DNA from: Lagopus muta
Taxonomy: Eukaryota > Chordata > Aves > Galliformes > Phasianidae
Direction: 5' to 3'
DNA length: 64,000 bases
Assembly: GCF_023343835.1 (NCBI RefSeq)
Contig: NC_064434.1
Coordinates: forward strand, 10,769,505 to 10,833,504
The translations under genes and the position numbers were made by a program. Below are positions 35,601-46,418 of this stretch, in pieces (the stretch's first letter is position 1; each line of letters starts with the position of its first letter). The notes beneath the pieces are model-generated. The model had not been told where the DNA came from. It made no database searches and was given only the letters and a program-made list of their open reading frames with translations.

Positions 35601-37617
35601 GACCAGTGTGTGCCAAAGAAAGAAGCTGCATTGATGCAGTTTCTAGGAGGAAGTTTTTCACACAGTGGGCGGTGACACGCTGGAGCAGGTTGCCCCACGA
35701 GGTTGTGGATGCCCCATCCCTGGAGGCATTCAAAGCCAGGCTGGATGTGGCTCTGGGCAGCCTGGGCTGCTGGTTGGCGACCCTGCACATAGCAGGGGGG
35801 TTGAAGTTAAATGACCACTGTGGGTCTTTTTCAACCCAGGGCATTCTGTGATTCTTTGATAATGCTGCTGCAACATGGTAACCTGGCAGAGGAGGCAACT
35901 GAAGCCTGAACAAAACTATCACCCTGTTTGGAATGGCTCGGCTCTGATTTTTCAGTGCTTTTCTAGAAGTTGTTTTGAACAAACATCTCATTGCAGTGGA
36001 TTTCATGGAAGGAATTGTCACTTCCTCCTCTGGATCCTCAGATCTCTTTCTTCACTTAGTTCTTATTTTCTGCCATCACAGCCCTATTTGCTGACACTTA
36101 AATACTCTCCCAGTTCTGGTACTGTATCAGAATGAATGATGATGAAAAAACTGAGTGACTCGAAATTGGTGAATATTTACCCTGTAAAAAGGAAACTCTA
36201 ACATTTCTTCTAGAGAAATCCTATTCTGAGCCCTATCAGGAGCTGGAATATCCTGTGGTAAAATATCTGAGGGAGGCACTGTACTTTGAAGTTGAACTGC
36301 TCCAGCCGGCAGACCCAAGACTGGAACTGAACTTGGAAGACTGTTGGGCTACCAATTCTCGAAGCCAAGACAGTCTTCCACAATGGCCAATCCTCATAAA
36401 CGGGTAAGAAGAGCATCCCTCTCATGGCTGATGACTGTTCAGCCCAAGGCCCCTATTCTTAACTAGAAGGAATGGGGAACAGGTTAGAAGTTGCCTAAGA
36501 AGGTTTGCTCTGTCCTAACTCTGTATCTGTTGAAGTACGTGAAGGTGCCTGCACAACAGCTATGGCTTTTGGTGTCAAGAGCACCTGGTGCTTCTAGCTA
36601 TCACTAATGAACATCTAAGAAGCAACTATTACCGTGGCCAAAGGCAGGAACCCTGAATGGGAGGGGCTCTGTCCATACTGCTATGCTCTGAGGAAAACAA
36701 GTTCTCTGTCATTTCACATCCATAGCTTGTGGAAGGAATTCACTGAAATGAAGGCTTGGATTATGTTTGCTTTCTTTTATTTTTGTTTTTTTCCAAAAGG
36801 TGTGAAAATAGTGAGGACTCTTACAAAACAGTCTCTCATGAAGTTAATATCAGCCATAGAGTAAAATTTCCTCAGCACTTCAAGAGATTTGAAGTGACAG
36901 TGTTCAGCTTTGTACAAGGCACAACTCTATTACAAATGCAGGTGAGGAATCTCTCTTTTGTCATGTTGGCAATCCCAATGTGTAGAGCAGATCATGCAAC
37001 AAATGCTGTAGAGGAGCTAGGAGCTCAGTTAGCCAGGTACTGATGGGGGCTGTTATCTGCCTTCAAGGCATAACCTTAGGAGTAGTACATAAAGACTAGC
37101 CTAGCCATACAATAGCATTCACTTGATTTCATTCAGAGTTCTGCGTATCCAATTTTTACTAGACTCCCCTGTACATGCTGCAATATTTTTTTTCGTGTAG
37201 TTATATTTCCACTGCAGTGTTGTGATCTGCAGCACTACACCGCTGCCTTCAGATGTGATTTGTCAGAGGAGATGCAATCCTGGGACACATCGCCTTGGTA
37301 AGAAAACTGATATTCCTCAAGTTGTTCCTGGAGATTGCTCAGCAGCTCACTGCATGCTGGTTGGAGTTCTGTCAATTGACAGACTCTTCCTGGTGTGTGC
37401 TATACAGAATATTAACACCTGAAATGTCTCACTAGACCGCAGTGCAGAACCACATCGACAGGGGCAAGTGTCATCTGGAGCAGTGCTTATTAGAGAGGAA
37501 AAATTGGTCAGAAAAGGTTGGTACTGCTCCCAGATCACATTACTGATACACCAAGTGTACTGCGGTTTTAACGTGAGGCATTTCTCTCTTCCTGTAGGTG
37601 AATGCACAGATTTCTGA
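26343..37617 (+). CDS. ZPAX: Zona pellucida egg-coat glycoprotein, ZPAX type (22 coding exons)
   Basis: Secreted structural glycoprotein of the oocyte coat (perivitelline layer). Coding exons: 26343-26365, 26591-26643, 27139-27231, 28529-28656, 29320-29463, 29764-29847, 30460-30627, 30696-30792, 30889-31112, 32093-32246, 32320-32528, 32613-32730, 32897-33102, 33526-33643, 34334-34503, 34967-35040, 35119-35246, 36214-36403, 36800-36941, 37201-37297, 37436-37516, 37598-37617. All junctions are GT-AG and phases match throughout: 2721 nt, 906 aa plus stop. Residues 1-25 form a signal peptide (MKLGLVLRILLIGM, cut near VAS). Residues about 26-606 hold ZP-N-like repeats; 608-866 form the ZP module. 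No transmembrane segment or GPI signal follows. The long ZP-N extension resembles ZP2, but chicken ZP2 maps elsewhere to my knowledge. Position beside MSGN1 and size favour ZPAX, a family kept in birds, frogs and fish and degenerate in mammals. Family is certain; the ZPAX name is likely. Confidence 0.88.
30230..30270. repeat. Poly(T) tract in ZPAX intron 6
   Basis: T-rich run with few interruptions, followed by GTTTGTTTGTT. Simple sequence. Confidence 0.9.
30628..30695 (+). other. ZPAX: Very short intron 7 of ZPAX (68 nt)
   Basis: Donor AAG|GTTGGT, acceptor TTCTGCAG. Reading through meets TAG after nine codons, so splicing is needed. Other short introns here are intron 10 (73 nt), 16 (78), 21 (81), 11 (84) and 8 (96), so the gene is compact although introns 3, 9 and 17 are near 1 kb or more. 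Confidence 0.82.
31191..31216. repeat. Poly(T) tract in ZPAX intron 9
   Basis: 26 uninterrupted T, preceded by T/G-rich sequence from about 31150. Confidence 0.92.
31576..31596. repeat. Poly(A) tract in ZPAX intron 9
   Basis: About 21 uninterrupted A. Together with the T tract 360 bp upstream it makes intron 9 able to fold back on itself. Confidence 0.92.
33983..34010 (+). repeat. Poly(G) tract in ZPAX intron 14
   Basis: GGGGGG A G16 A GGG on the coding strand. It meets the simple G-quadruplex rule and would be transcribed into the pre-mRNA. Length is likely to vary between individuals or assemblies. Confidence 0.93.
34334..37297 (+). other. ZPAX: ZP module of ZPAX (exons 15-20)
   Basis: ZP-N half: C608, C639, C658, C693 with the ITYEN...VLYF and LKFVCVY landmarks. 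ZP-C half: ALYFEVELL, then C774 (LEDCWATNS), C795 (PILINGC), and the late cluster C846, C851, C862, C866. These landmarks and ten cysteines are those of the ZP2-like class of ZP modules, which polymerise coat proteins into filaments. The piece between the halves (about 696-750) would be the linker. Confidence 0.9.
35625..35862 (+). mobile_element. CR1 LINE fragment in ZPAX intron 17
   Basis: Plus-strand CR1: 'gttgtggatgccccatccctggaggcattcaaagccaggctggatgtggctctgggcagcctg' through 'ggtctttttcaaccc' to the tail ATTCTGTGATTCTTTGAT. A frame reads LPHEVVDAPSLEAFKARLDVALGSL, the decayed end of CR1 ORF2. Same orientation as the host gene. Confidence 0.96.
37436..37617 (+). other. ZPAX: ZPAX C-terminal exons with an optional 81-nt intron
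   Basis: Exon 21 (37436-37516) may join exon 22 (37598-37617), ending the protein in LVRKGECTDF. The 81 nt between them are a multiple of three and contain no in-frame stop, so reading straight through gives the same stop with 27 extra residues (WYCSQITLLIHQ and on), 933 aa. The donor is GTTGGT, weaker than most in the gene; the acceptor CTCTCTTCCTGTAG is good. Either way, no 20-residue hydrophobic anchor follows. The AVLI stretch at 889-892 may be the external hydrophobic patch. Confidence 0.72.
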
Positions 37618-37778
37618 GGAAATATCCAAGGACTGCTTAGTTCCACAAAATTGCAGTTAAATGGCCCCTAACCAGGGCCTTTAGGCCTGTAGTCTGCTTG
37701 GACTTGCAAGGAAGGGCATCTTAAAAATATCTGCCAGGAAAACACATTCTCAGTGCCTATGAGGAAAAGGGTCAGCTA

Positions 37779-37784
37779 AATAAA
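37779..37784 (+). terminator. ZPAX: ZPAX poly(A) signal
   Basis: AATAAA 162 nt after the stop codon, followed within 40 nt by G/T-rich sequence (CAGTGTGTTCC, TTGTGTTTC). Cleavage is expected near 37800, giving a 3' UTR of about 180 nt. Confidence 0.75.
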
Positions 37785-37804
37785 CATTGATGTAATCTCT
37801 TAGT

Positions 37805-40800
37805 AAACTTCAGTGTGTTCCTCTCTTGTGTTTCTCTAGAGCTTTGAAGTTGTGTTTTTTGTGTGTGACTTGCATCTTACCTAGTCTTACCAGCAAACAT
37901 TTCTGCAACTCTTCTAGTCATACTGCAGTTGTAAACATCTGTTCCAGAGCAGAGGGGTGACGGTAGCAGCAGGCATCAAGTCAGTCATTTAGGGTGGGTG
38001 GTTGCTCTTTTTAAAGACTTAAGATGAATTAAGCAGGGAGCTTAATATCAGTAAGCCTTTCTGAAGCAAGGTGGGCATGACCATATTTGATCCTGTAAAG
38101 GAACTGACAGAAAATCTGTGAGCTGTGGAGGGCTGTGGCTCTGCAATGTCAAGTTGTTGCTTTCCTTGGAGTGGGGAAGAATCGGTCACAGATTGCACCA
38201 GTAACTCTGCTATGCAGAGTAAACAGCTGCACTAGAGGAAAATAAGCTTTTAGTGGAGACTTGATGTAATATCATGACAACTATTACTAAACTCTATCTA
38301 CAAAGTGTTGAGGGTTCTTCCTAATATTAGGAGTTCCTGTTAGATTACCTTGTCTTTTTTTTTTTTTTTTTTTTTTTTTAGTAGAAGCAAAAATGTCCTT
38401 TCTTTTTTTTTTTTTTTTTTTTTTTCCCTCTGCATCTGAACAGAGCCATGAAAGCTGCTCAGATTCAGTACTGTATTTTCCTGTTGTAAGGAAAGCTGTT
38501 GCTTGGCATGAATCATTATTGCTTAGGGCTAAATCTACAACAATGGGTATAAAATGCAGTTTTCTTTTTAACTTTATTAAATAGAATTCTACTACAGGGG
38601 ATTTCTGTGAAAGCCACCTTGAGCAAGATACTATTTCATGAATCTGTTTGTACCTTGTGAAGAAAAACAATGAATAATTGATTTGTAGCTCTGTTGTAAT
38701 ACCTGTGCAGTGGCCTTGTTAAACCAGTTTGTGCTGTAACTTAGAGCTCATGTTTGCAAATCTTGTCAATCTTACAATTTCCTGTGAAGTTGATATGTAG
38801 CTAATAGATTTTTTTGCTAGAAAGGACAATAAAAGATGTGTAGACTTCCTGATGAACAACATATGAAGTGCCTCAAGACTGTTTTCCTATGGAGACAGCT
38901 AAAATGCTGAAGGAGTCTTACTTTACCACTGCTTACTTACAGCTTACTGCTGTGCTCAATGAACGACACTGAAATGTGCATCTTGTTCTTCAATAAGGGA
39001 ATAAAAGGAAAGGCAAAGCACAAGCTTGACAGACCATTTACTCTGTGTTTAGTGATTATTTCTCCTATGTTAACCCAGTGGTTAAGTGTCATCTATCCCT
39101 GAGTCTGTGGGTACAATCCAGTGAATTCACAAGGCACATCCATGATATACTTGCTAGGGTTTTGTGTCTAATAGGTTCCAGTTTTGTTTCTATACAGAAA
39201 TATATGACCACTATATAGGTACAGTGATGTCCCTGTATATCTCTATATCATGCTGAGTTTCTCCCAAGAAATAAGAGTAGTATGCAGTTTTTTTTTTCCA
39301 GATGGAGCTGCAATTTTCATCCGCTATGATGGTGTTTTAACAGTGCACTGTAGGCTGCCATGGGCATCCTGAACCACATTCATCTCTGGGAGTGCAGGAG
39401 CTGGGAGGAAACGTGTAATAACTAGGAACTAATGTGAGTATTAAGCAGAAGGTAGGGCAGTCTATTTTAACGTTGCTAACTTTGTCTCTGCTGTGGCTTC
39501 CTGGGTTTTATGATCTTTTTCTTCAAACCAAGACACAAATTGAAAATCACTTAATAGAAAACACAGTATTTACAATCTTTCATCTATGGATTGTTCGTTC
39601 CCCAGGATAGTCAATATCTTGTTCTTTTCTACTATTAGGGACTTAAGAGATGTTGAGAAGCTAGATGATGCCCAGTCTAAATTTTGTTTCTACTCTTTAG
39701 TCTTAAACTCTGTTTAGCACTGTCCTGCACAATGAGAGTTCTAATAGATTTGTGGTCTTTACTGAAAATTCATGAGATTCCTATTTCAACCTTGGAAAGG
39801 TTTTGAATGAACTTTGTCAGATTTTTCAACACTGTGTGAGACACAATCTATTTCAGTGTCAGCAAAATATTAAATTTGAAGAAGACATGACAATACTCTC
39901 TGTGCCTCAGAGGTGCCTGTTTATACTAAAACTGTATAACTCCCTTCCTGGTTTTATATATCTAAAAAAAATATATATCCTCTTCAAGTGTTGATTCAAC
40001 ACCTCTTTGCCTTTCAAGTGGATTTTTTATGACCACATGCTTTCCCCCCGGTATTTGGAATGTTATTTTTATATCCTTGTTAACACAAGTTGAAAGGAGA
40101 TCAATCTTATTTGTTTATGCTTTATGTCTCCTGCAATTTCAACAGGTGAATGATAAAAGTCTAGGGGAAGAGAGAAGTCTGGTGTAATTTGTTTTTATAA
40201 GAAAATAAAACAATACTGGAAGCCCACTGCAGACAGATATTTCCACTTGAAATAAATGACAGTAAGTCATTGCTATAGCTAGCTCTATCTGGCTCTTGAT
40301 AGAAACAGTTTTTTCACTTTTACTGTACTTTATTATCAATTGCATGACTACTCTTCTTGAAACTGCTGCTTTTGTTTCTTAAAGCAACAACACCTTACTC
40401 TTAACCAAATTTTGAAAGGTAAGAAAACTGATGTTTGTTCACAGCTCAATTAATTTTAGTACACTTATTTTGTTCTTTGTTATTAATCATTAATGGCTTA
40501 AGTGGAAGCTTAAAGACCATGCTTCTGTCTGGAGGAAAATGCTCTGACAATGAGTTAATGATTTGGGAAACTCTGGTTTCTACCACAAACCTATTGATAG
40601 TCTGCAGCTAGTAATCTCCATAGAAACTCTCCTTCTATTTGAGCATGCCAGTTCAAAAACATCTGAGAGCCACACTAACAAGGCAGGTACTTATTTCACA
40701 TTAAATGCTTTAAAGCATAATTAAATTGAACTAGTTTCCTTACAGTACTTAGCATAGTGATAAGAGTAAGTCTAGGTTCGTGCTGTGTAAAGACCAAAGA

Positions 40801-42550
40801 GATCTTCCAGATAGATGGAGGAAAATGGGTCTTGCTCACTGCTGAACTTTCTCCATGCAGTCATGTTTTTCTATCTGTTAAATGAGGAGAAAACAAATAA
40901 CATTTGTGGCTGTATAACCATTAAGTTAGGGGCAAATGGAAGTCAGATACCTTATCCTCAGAAATTGAGGTGCACGTTTCTTTATATATAAATATGTACA
41001 GATGCGTTTGAATGAATCTTTTGTATAAAAATTTCTGCTATGCTGGCAGTTCCCCTTAGGAACAGACTGAAGTGCCTTAACAAGAGGTTTTCTTCCCATC
41101 AAACGCACCTATGTGTAGCCCAAATGTGTAACTATAAAAGTTCTTGGCACCTATGTGGTGCTCCTCAGTTTAGAATTTCAAAGTGCTGTGTGGGGGCAGG
41201 CAGCCACAAGCTCCCCTGTTTTGCTGCTCACAGAGCCAGAGCTTTCCTGGAGATCTTCTTCCAAGCAAGGTTTCAGTCACTGAGGAATACTCTCTCTCTC
41301 TCTGAGGGAACCTGGTCTTCTTACCAAGAGGGAACTTGCCTTCCCTGTCATCTTCAGCATGTACCCGTAATTCTGAGCACAAATTGCAGCTCAGGAAAGC
41401 AGAGGGTAACGTCTGGCCTTCCTCATGTCTCTTGCCTTTCTCTGAAGGTCTGAGAGCATTTACTTAAAAGATAAACCACTTGTGTGCAGCATCTGACAGC
41501 AAGGTGGTGTGGTGGTTTCATTTGTAAACTAACATTTCAGGGACAAGTATTCCAAACATCTGTCGAGTTTCTTTATCTCAAGGCTTCTTCCAAAATTGTA
41601 ACATCTACAGAAATAAATTAAACAAAAATGAATTAACTGAAACATTTTAGAATATTCTCCATTTGTCATCTTTGGTATTAGCCCTTGCCCTGATGGTGAA
41701 TGAATCAAGTTCTGACTCAGTCTACTAGTTTCTTGCATTAGAAAATCATTAATGCAATAGAACAATGTCTTTGTGGTGGAGGCTTTTGGTGCTGTTTTTC
41801 TCTTTTTAACTCTTCTTTCTAGCCTTCTTCAGTACCTGTGTTAATGAAGGAATTTCAATGATGCTGCCCCGGAAAAGGCAAAAACGTGACTTGGGAGGGA
41901 TTTTAGGACTGGAAGAGTTCAGTTCATTGGTTGGATCCTCTTTTATTCTCCTGTATCTCTTTTTCTTCAGCATGATGGACAACTCTGTCCCTTAGGCAAA
42001 ATGTAATATAATTCCTCAGCCACAGACTTCCAGTGATAGCTGTGCTACTCCTACTGTAGTTTTACTTCCACCTGAACTCTTAATGTATGTTAAAATGTTT
42101 GTATGTGAAAGATTTTCTTTAGTTCTGTGTCTTTTACAATTTCTTCAGATTGTAGAACTTTTTTTTTTTTTTTTTTTTTTTTGCCTCTGTGCTATAGGCT
42201 ATCAGTTTTGCTATTGGACTTCAATACTGCCTCATGAATTTTACATACAGTCCTGAAAGTTGTTAAATCTTGTATTCTCACGTAGGGGACTTAATTCTTG
42301 CTCTCTTTCACACCAAATAAATATCCTACATCCTTGGGGGTAAAGAAATGGAAAACAATCTCAACTGTGTTTCACTTTACTTAAAAATTAATAGAAATAA
42401 GTATTTATTAACAGCAGTACTCGTATCATCATGAATACAACAATCTCTTCTCTTACAGTGAAATTTGTACACCAAGGAAAGAACTACAAAAGGAGAGAAA
42501 TGTTCAATGTCCTTGAAAGCAAAGTTGGCAGATCCTAGAAAGTCCTGGCC
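37805..42550. other. Intergenic stretch between ZPAX and MSGN1, left part
   Basis: No exon chain, RNA gene or CR1 copy recognised. It holds two long T tracts (38355-38379 and 38403-38425), another at 42161-42182, and a (CT)n run near 41290. Confidence 0.5.
38355..38425. repeat. Paired poly(T) tracts
   Basis: Two T runs of about 25 and 23 separated by about 23 bp of mixed sequence. Confidence 0.9.
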
Positions 42551-42552
42551 GC

Positions 42553-43625
42553 AGAATCATGGAATGGCTTAGATTGGAAGTGACCTTAAAGATCATCTAG
42601 TTCCAAACCCCTTGCCTAGAGCTCCATCCAACCTAGCTTTGCACGCTATCATGCGTGCGTGATCATGCGTGCGTGATCATGCGTGCGTGATCATGCGTGC
42701 GTGATCATGCGTGCGTGATCATGCGTGCGTGATCATGCGTGCGTGATCATGCGTGCGTGATCATGCGTGCGTGATCATGCGTGCGTGATCATGCGTGCGT
42801 GATCATGCGTGCGTGATCATGCGTGCGTGATCATGCGTGCGTGATCATGCGTGCGTGATCATGCGTGCGTGATCATGCGTGCGTGATCATGCGTGCGTGA
42901 TCATGCGTGCGTGATCATGCGTGCGTGATCATGCGTGCGTGATCATGCGTGCGTGATCATGCGTGCGTGATCATGCGTGCGTGATCATGCGTGCGTGATC
43001 ATGCGTGCGTGATCATGCGTGCGTGATCATGCGTGCGTGATCATGCGTGCGTGATCATGCGTGCGTGATCATGCGTGCGTGATCATGCGTGCGTGATCAT
43101 GCGTGCGTGATCATGCGTGCGTGATCATGCGTGCGTGATCATGCGTGCGTGATCATGCGTGCGTGATCATGCGTGCGTGATCATGCGTGCGTGATCATGC
43201 GTGCGTGATCATGCGTGCGTGATGAGTCGTCTACACTTTATCTGGACAACATGTTCCAGTCCCTCACCAGCCTCAGAGTGCAGAATTTCTACCAAATATT
43301 TAATCTAATTCTATCTTTGTTTAGTTTAAAGCAGTTATTCCTGTCTGGGTAAGGACTTCCTCCTCAATTTTCCTGTAGGACCACTTTTTAGGTATTGGAA
43401 GGCCATAATGAGGTTTCCCTGAAACCTTCCCTTCTCCATGCTAAACAAGCCCGATGCCCTCAGCCTTTCTTTGTAAGAGAGGTGCTCCAGTCCTCTGCTC
43501 ATCCTCCTGGCCCTTCCCCACGCCTGCTCCAACAGCTCCACATCTTTCCTGTACTGGGTGCCTCAGAGCTGAATGTGGCACTGCAGCTGGGATCTCACAA
43601 AACCACAATAGAAGGGAAGTATAAT
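42553..43625 (-). mobile_element. CR1 LINE fragment interrupted by a minisatellite
   Basis: The 3' end is at 42553 (CAGAATCATGGAATGGCTTAG), followed by 'gatcatctagttccaaacccc' and 'agctccatccaacctagc'. At 42651 the copy is broken by a 573-bp tandem array and resumes at about 43229 with 'ctggacaacatgttccagtccctcacc'. It runs on to about 43625, where the minus strand encodes the ORF2-like GLEHLSYKERLRASGLFSME. Without the array it would be a roughly 500-bp ordinary 5'-truncated copy. Confidence 0.92.
42651..43223. repeat. 14-bp minisatellite, about 41 copies
   Basis: Unit ATGCGTGCGTGATC repeated head to tail, to the eye without variant units, over 573 bp. Each unit carries two CpG sites, so about 80 CpGs sit in an otherwise CpG-poor region. 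Twelve of every 14 bases (CATGCGTGCGTG) alternate pyrimidine and purine, the pattern that favours Z-DNA. Each unit junction makes the palindrome TGATCA. Confidence 0.98.
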
Positions 43626-43895
43626 GTGAACTATACCCCAGCAAAGGGGAACAGAATCCACCTGTATTTCTTGTTCCTGTATCTTGATCACTTTTTCCAC
43701 ATCACCTGTAGGTGAAAGGAGAGATTCTCTGAAATGGGAATATCTGATAGTACCAAAAAATCAAACACTTTAAGAGTATGCTAGTAAATTAACCTTATCT
43801 TTGATGGGGACCTTGGTCCTATTGTGATGCAGGGTGCAATTTAGGACAGACCAAGGCCTATTTCCTAAGGCTTTCTTAGATACAGCCATCTTATC

Positions 43896-44055
43896 ATAGA
43901 ATCATAAAATTGCTCAGGTTGGAAAAGACCTTAAAGGTCATGAAGTCCTACTGCAACCTAATCATACTACCTGAACTCTAACAACCCTCCACTAAATCAT
44001 GTCCCTGAGCATCACATTCAAATGGTTTTTAATCACATTCAGGGATGGTTGCTCA
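43896..44055 (-). mobile_element. CR1 LINE fragment
   Basis: ATCATAGAATCATAAAATTGCTCAGGTTGGAAAAGACC-type start, then 'aaaggtcatgaagtcctactgcaacc' and 'aaatcatgtccctgagcatcac'. Confidence 0.9.
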
Positions 44056-44868
44056 TTCTATGCTAAAGCTCAAAGTATTTGAAAACATTTTAGCAGTTGC
44101 TGGACTTTTAAGACTACAGATTGAGTAAAGGCATGGTCTGGTTGACTAGCACAGGAACAGTGAAGCGGTCTGAAACTCAAAGCCTTGCTTCTGAGGTTAT
44201 TTAGAGTTGCTCTACATTGGACTTCCAGGGAGAGAAGAAATTAGCAAGCTATGGCCCATTACTTCAGGGCTTTTGGCTGCTACTTTCCTTGGGGCAGCTG
44301 GGAAAATCAGCCCTGATGCATGTCTACAGGCTACCTCCTACTACAGCAATCTTTTTGCATGCAGCGTTACTTAGCTTTATTAGCAGCAGCCTTCTGAAAC
44401 AGTTAGCTATCAATGTCTTCCTTTACAGTTGAGTAAACTGAAACAGTGATGCTGGAGGACCTGTTGAGGCCATAGATAAATTAGCAATAAAAGTGAATGC
44501 TCTCACATTCCTGATCCCTTTGCTTTAAGCACAACCCTATGGGCTTCCTTAGCTGAAAAGCATGCTAATTACATGCAGTTCCAGTAGTGAAAGATTTAAA
44601 GAGCAGGGTTTGATGATTTACCAAGCATAGATAATCTATCAAAACAGTATGGTAGTACAAGATGATGGTCTATAACAAAAATGACAATGATGGAACTAGC
44701 TTCTGTGTGTCTGCTGGTGCTTTGCCAGCACTAGTGAGCATGTACTCCTTTACAACTGTTGGCTACAGTGAGAATCTTTGTTAAAAGACTCAGGATCAAG
44801 TTCTCAGTTCTGTTTCAGTGTGAGATCCTGTGGCCAATGCACAATATCATCTCCTTAATCATTAAGAG

Positions 44869-45040
44869 ATCATAGAATGGTTTGGGTTGGAAAAGACCTT
44901 TAAGATCATGTAGTTCCAACTCCCTGTTATAGGCGAGGACACCTCCTCTAGACCAGGTTGCTCAAAGCCCCATCTAGCCTGGCCTTAAATGCTTCTAGGC
45001 AGGGGCATCCATAACCTTACTGGGCAACCTGTTCGAGATG
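44869..45040 (-). mobile_element. CR1 LINE fragment
   Basis: GATCATAGAATGGTTTGGGTTGGAAAAGACC-type start, then 'gatcatgtagttccaactccc', 'ctctagaccaggttgctcaaagccccatctagcctggcc' and 'gggcaacctgttcgag'. Confidence 0.92.
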
Positions 45041-45044
45041 TGAT

Positions 45045-46410
45045 CTGACTGATCTTGCCTATGAGGCTCTACATCTGCTCAAATCTGGATCCAGTACACA
45101 GGCTCATAGTGAGGAATGCTATGGTGAAATTAGTGCTGCCATTTCACATGCACAGGCAATTATCTCTATTTGGACAATTTTATAGGGCTTTAAAAAATGA
45201 TACTACTTACAGTCTTACTAATGCCCAAAAGTTTGTGAGAAATGTAATGTGGGTTAAAACAGAACAGGAGCATAGAGGATATGCTTAATTGTGAATACAT
45301 TTGAGTGACATTTCTACCTGCATAAATTTGAACTTCACTGCTTGTGAAGACAGTGATGGATTTCACACAGGTTGCTCCAGTATGCATATACCATCTGAGA
45401 AGAGTATTGAGTGAACTTAGGGTGAAGCAAAAGGGAAAAGGTCTTAGGGAAAAAAGTACAAAACCTATTTTACTATTATATATTACATATACCTATTTTA
45501 CCTATTTCATTACGAACAACCAGAAAGAGGAAAAAAAAAAAAAGAGGGAAATGCAGCAACGTTTCAGATTTTAGAGCTCTGCTGCAGGATGCATTCACAA
45601 ACCAAAGCCACTTGCCCCACACAGACATGTTGATCTATTCATCCCAGTGAGACAAGCCTGTTTTCTCTGCCTGCTGCTCTCCTGGTGTCTTACATTTCCC
45701 CACAAAGAAAAGGTTAATCTGCCTTAATGAATTCCATGCTGTTCAGCCTCGCAATACAGCAACTCTGTGTCAGATTTTGCTCCTCTCTGTCTGTTGCTGG
45801 GTTCGGTGTAGCCAAGCATTTGAAATCAGTCTGCAATGAGATTTATGAAGCTTTTGTTTTCTTTTTTTTCCTCCAGTTTGGTTAGACCTATGTGATCTTG
45901 GTCACATGAAAGGTAAAAGAAATTAAAGGTTTGTACTATGTTCTCATTTCTTTGGCTTTTGGAAGGTTTCATGTGTGTGTTTTATAGGACTGTTACTAGT
46001 TGTAAGAAACAGCTGATGTGACAGCTTTTAATAAGGACGTTACAGTTACTAGCATCCTCTTAAGTTTCAATACATCTTGAGGATAAAATTTTGCATCTTT
46101 CCGATATGTGAATCAATTTATTTCACACCAGAGAGAAGGAAGAGGAGGGACAGATCTCAGCCTAACCTTACTCCAGTAGTTTGATATAAAAATGTATTCC
46201 ACACTTTATCAGACTCTGAAGCAAAGTTTTTTTGGATAAAAACAGAAATACGATTTGTTTCTATATATATTAAAACAGAAGATAGACTTTAGCAGCAATT
46301 TATCTATACAAGATCAGTTGGTTTATATTTCATTTCCAGTGTTTAATTATCAGTTTTAGACTTTACTTATCTACCAGGTATGTAACACAAAGTACAGACT
46401 ATAACATTGA
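45045..46410. other. Non-coding stretch downstream of MSGN1
   Basis: No gene or clear repeat recognised. Short open frames lack splice sites and family resemblance. Confidence 0.45.
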
Positions 46411-46412
46411 TA

Positions 46413-46418
46413 TTTATT
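46413..46418 (-). terminator. MSGN1: Candidate MSGN1 poly(A) signal
   Basis: AATAAA on the minus strand (CAAATAAATA context), about 605 nt after the MSGN1 stop codon. I saw no nearer canonical hexamer on that strand, though ATTAAA-type variants could serve. Confidence 0.35.

Noticed and set aside
35515-36021. 168-codon minus-strand frame in ZPAX intron 17
   Set aside because: Mostly antisense to a CR1 copy in the intron; no splice or family evidence.
34321-37617. Assignment of the ZP gene to ZP2
   Set aside because: The ZP-N extension resembles ZP2, but chicken ZP2 lies on another chromosome to my knowledge, and neighbours, size and missing anchor fit ZPAX better. Sequence search is needed for certainty, so ZP2 is kept as the alternative.
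38287-38670. 127-codon minus-strand frame with lysine runs
   Set aside because: The lysines come from two poly(T) tracts read in antisense; no protein family.
42651-43223. Regular 14-bp repeats that might suggest a CRISPR array
   Set aside because: There are no spacers; units are head to tail. The host is a vertebrate and the array sits in a CR1 fragment, so it is a minisatellite.
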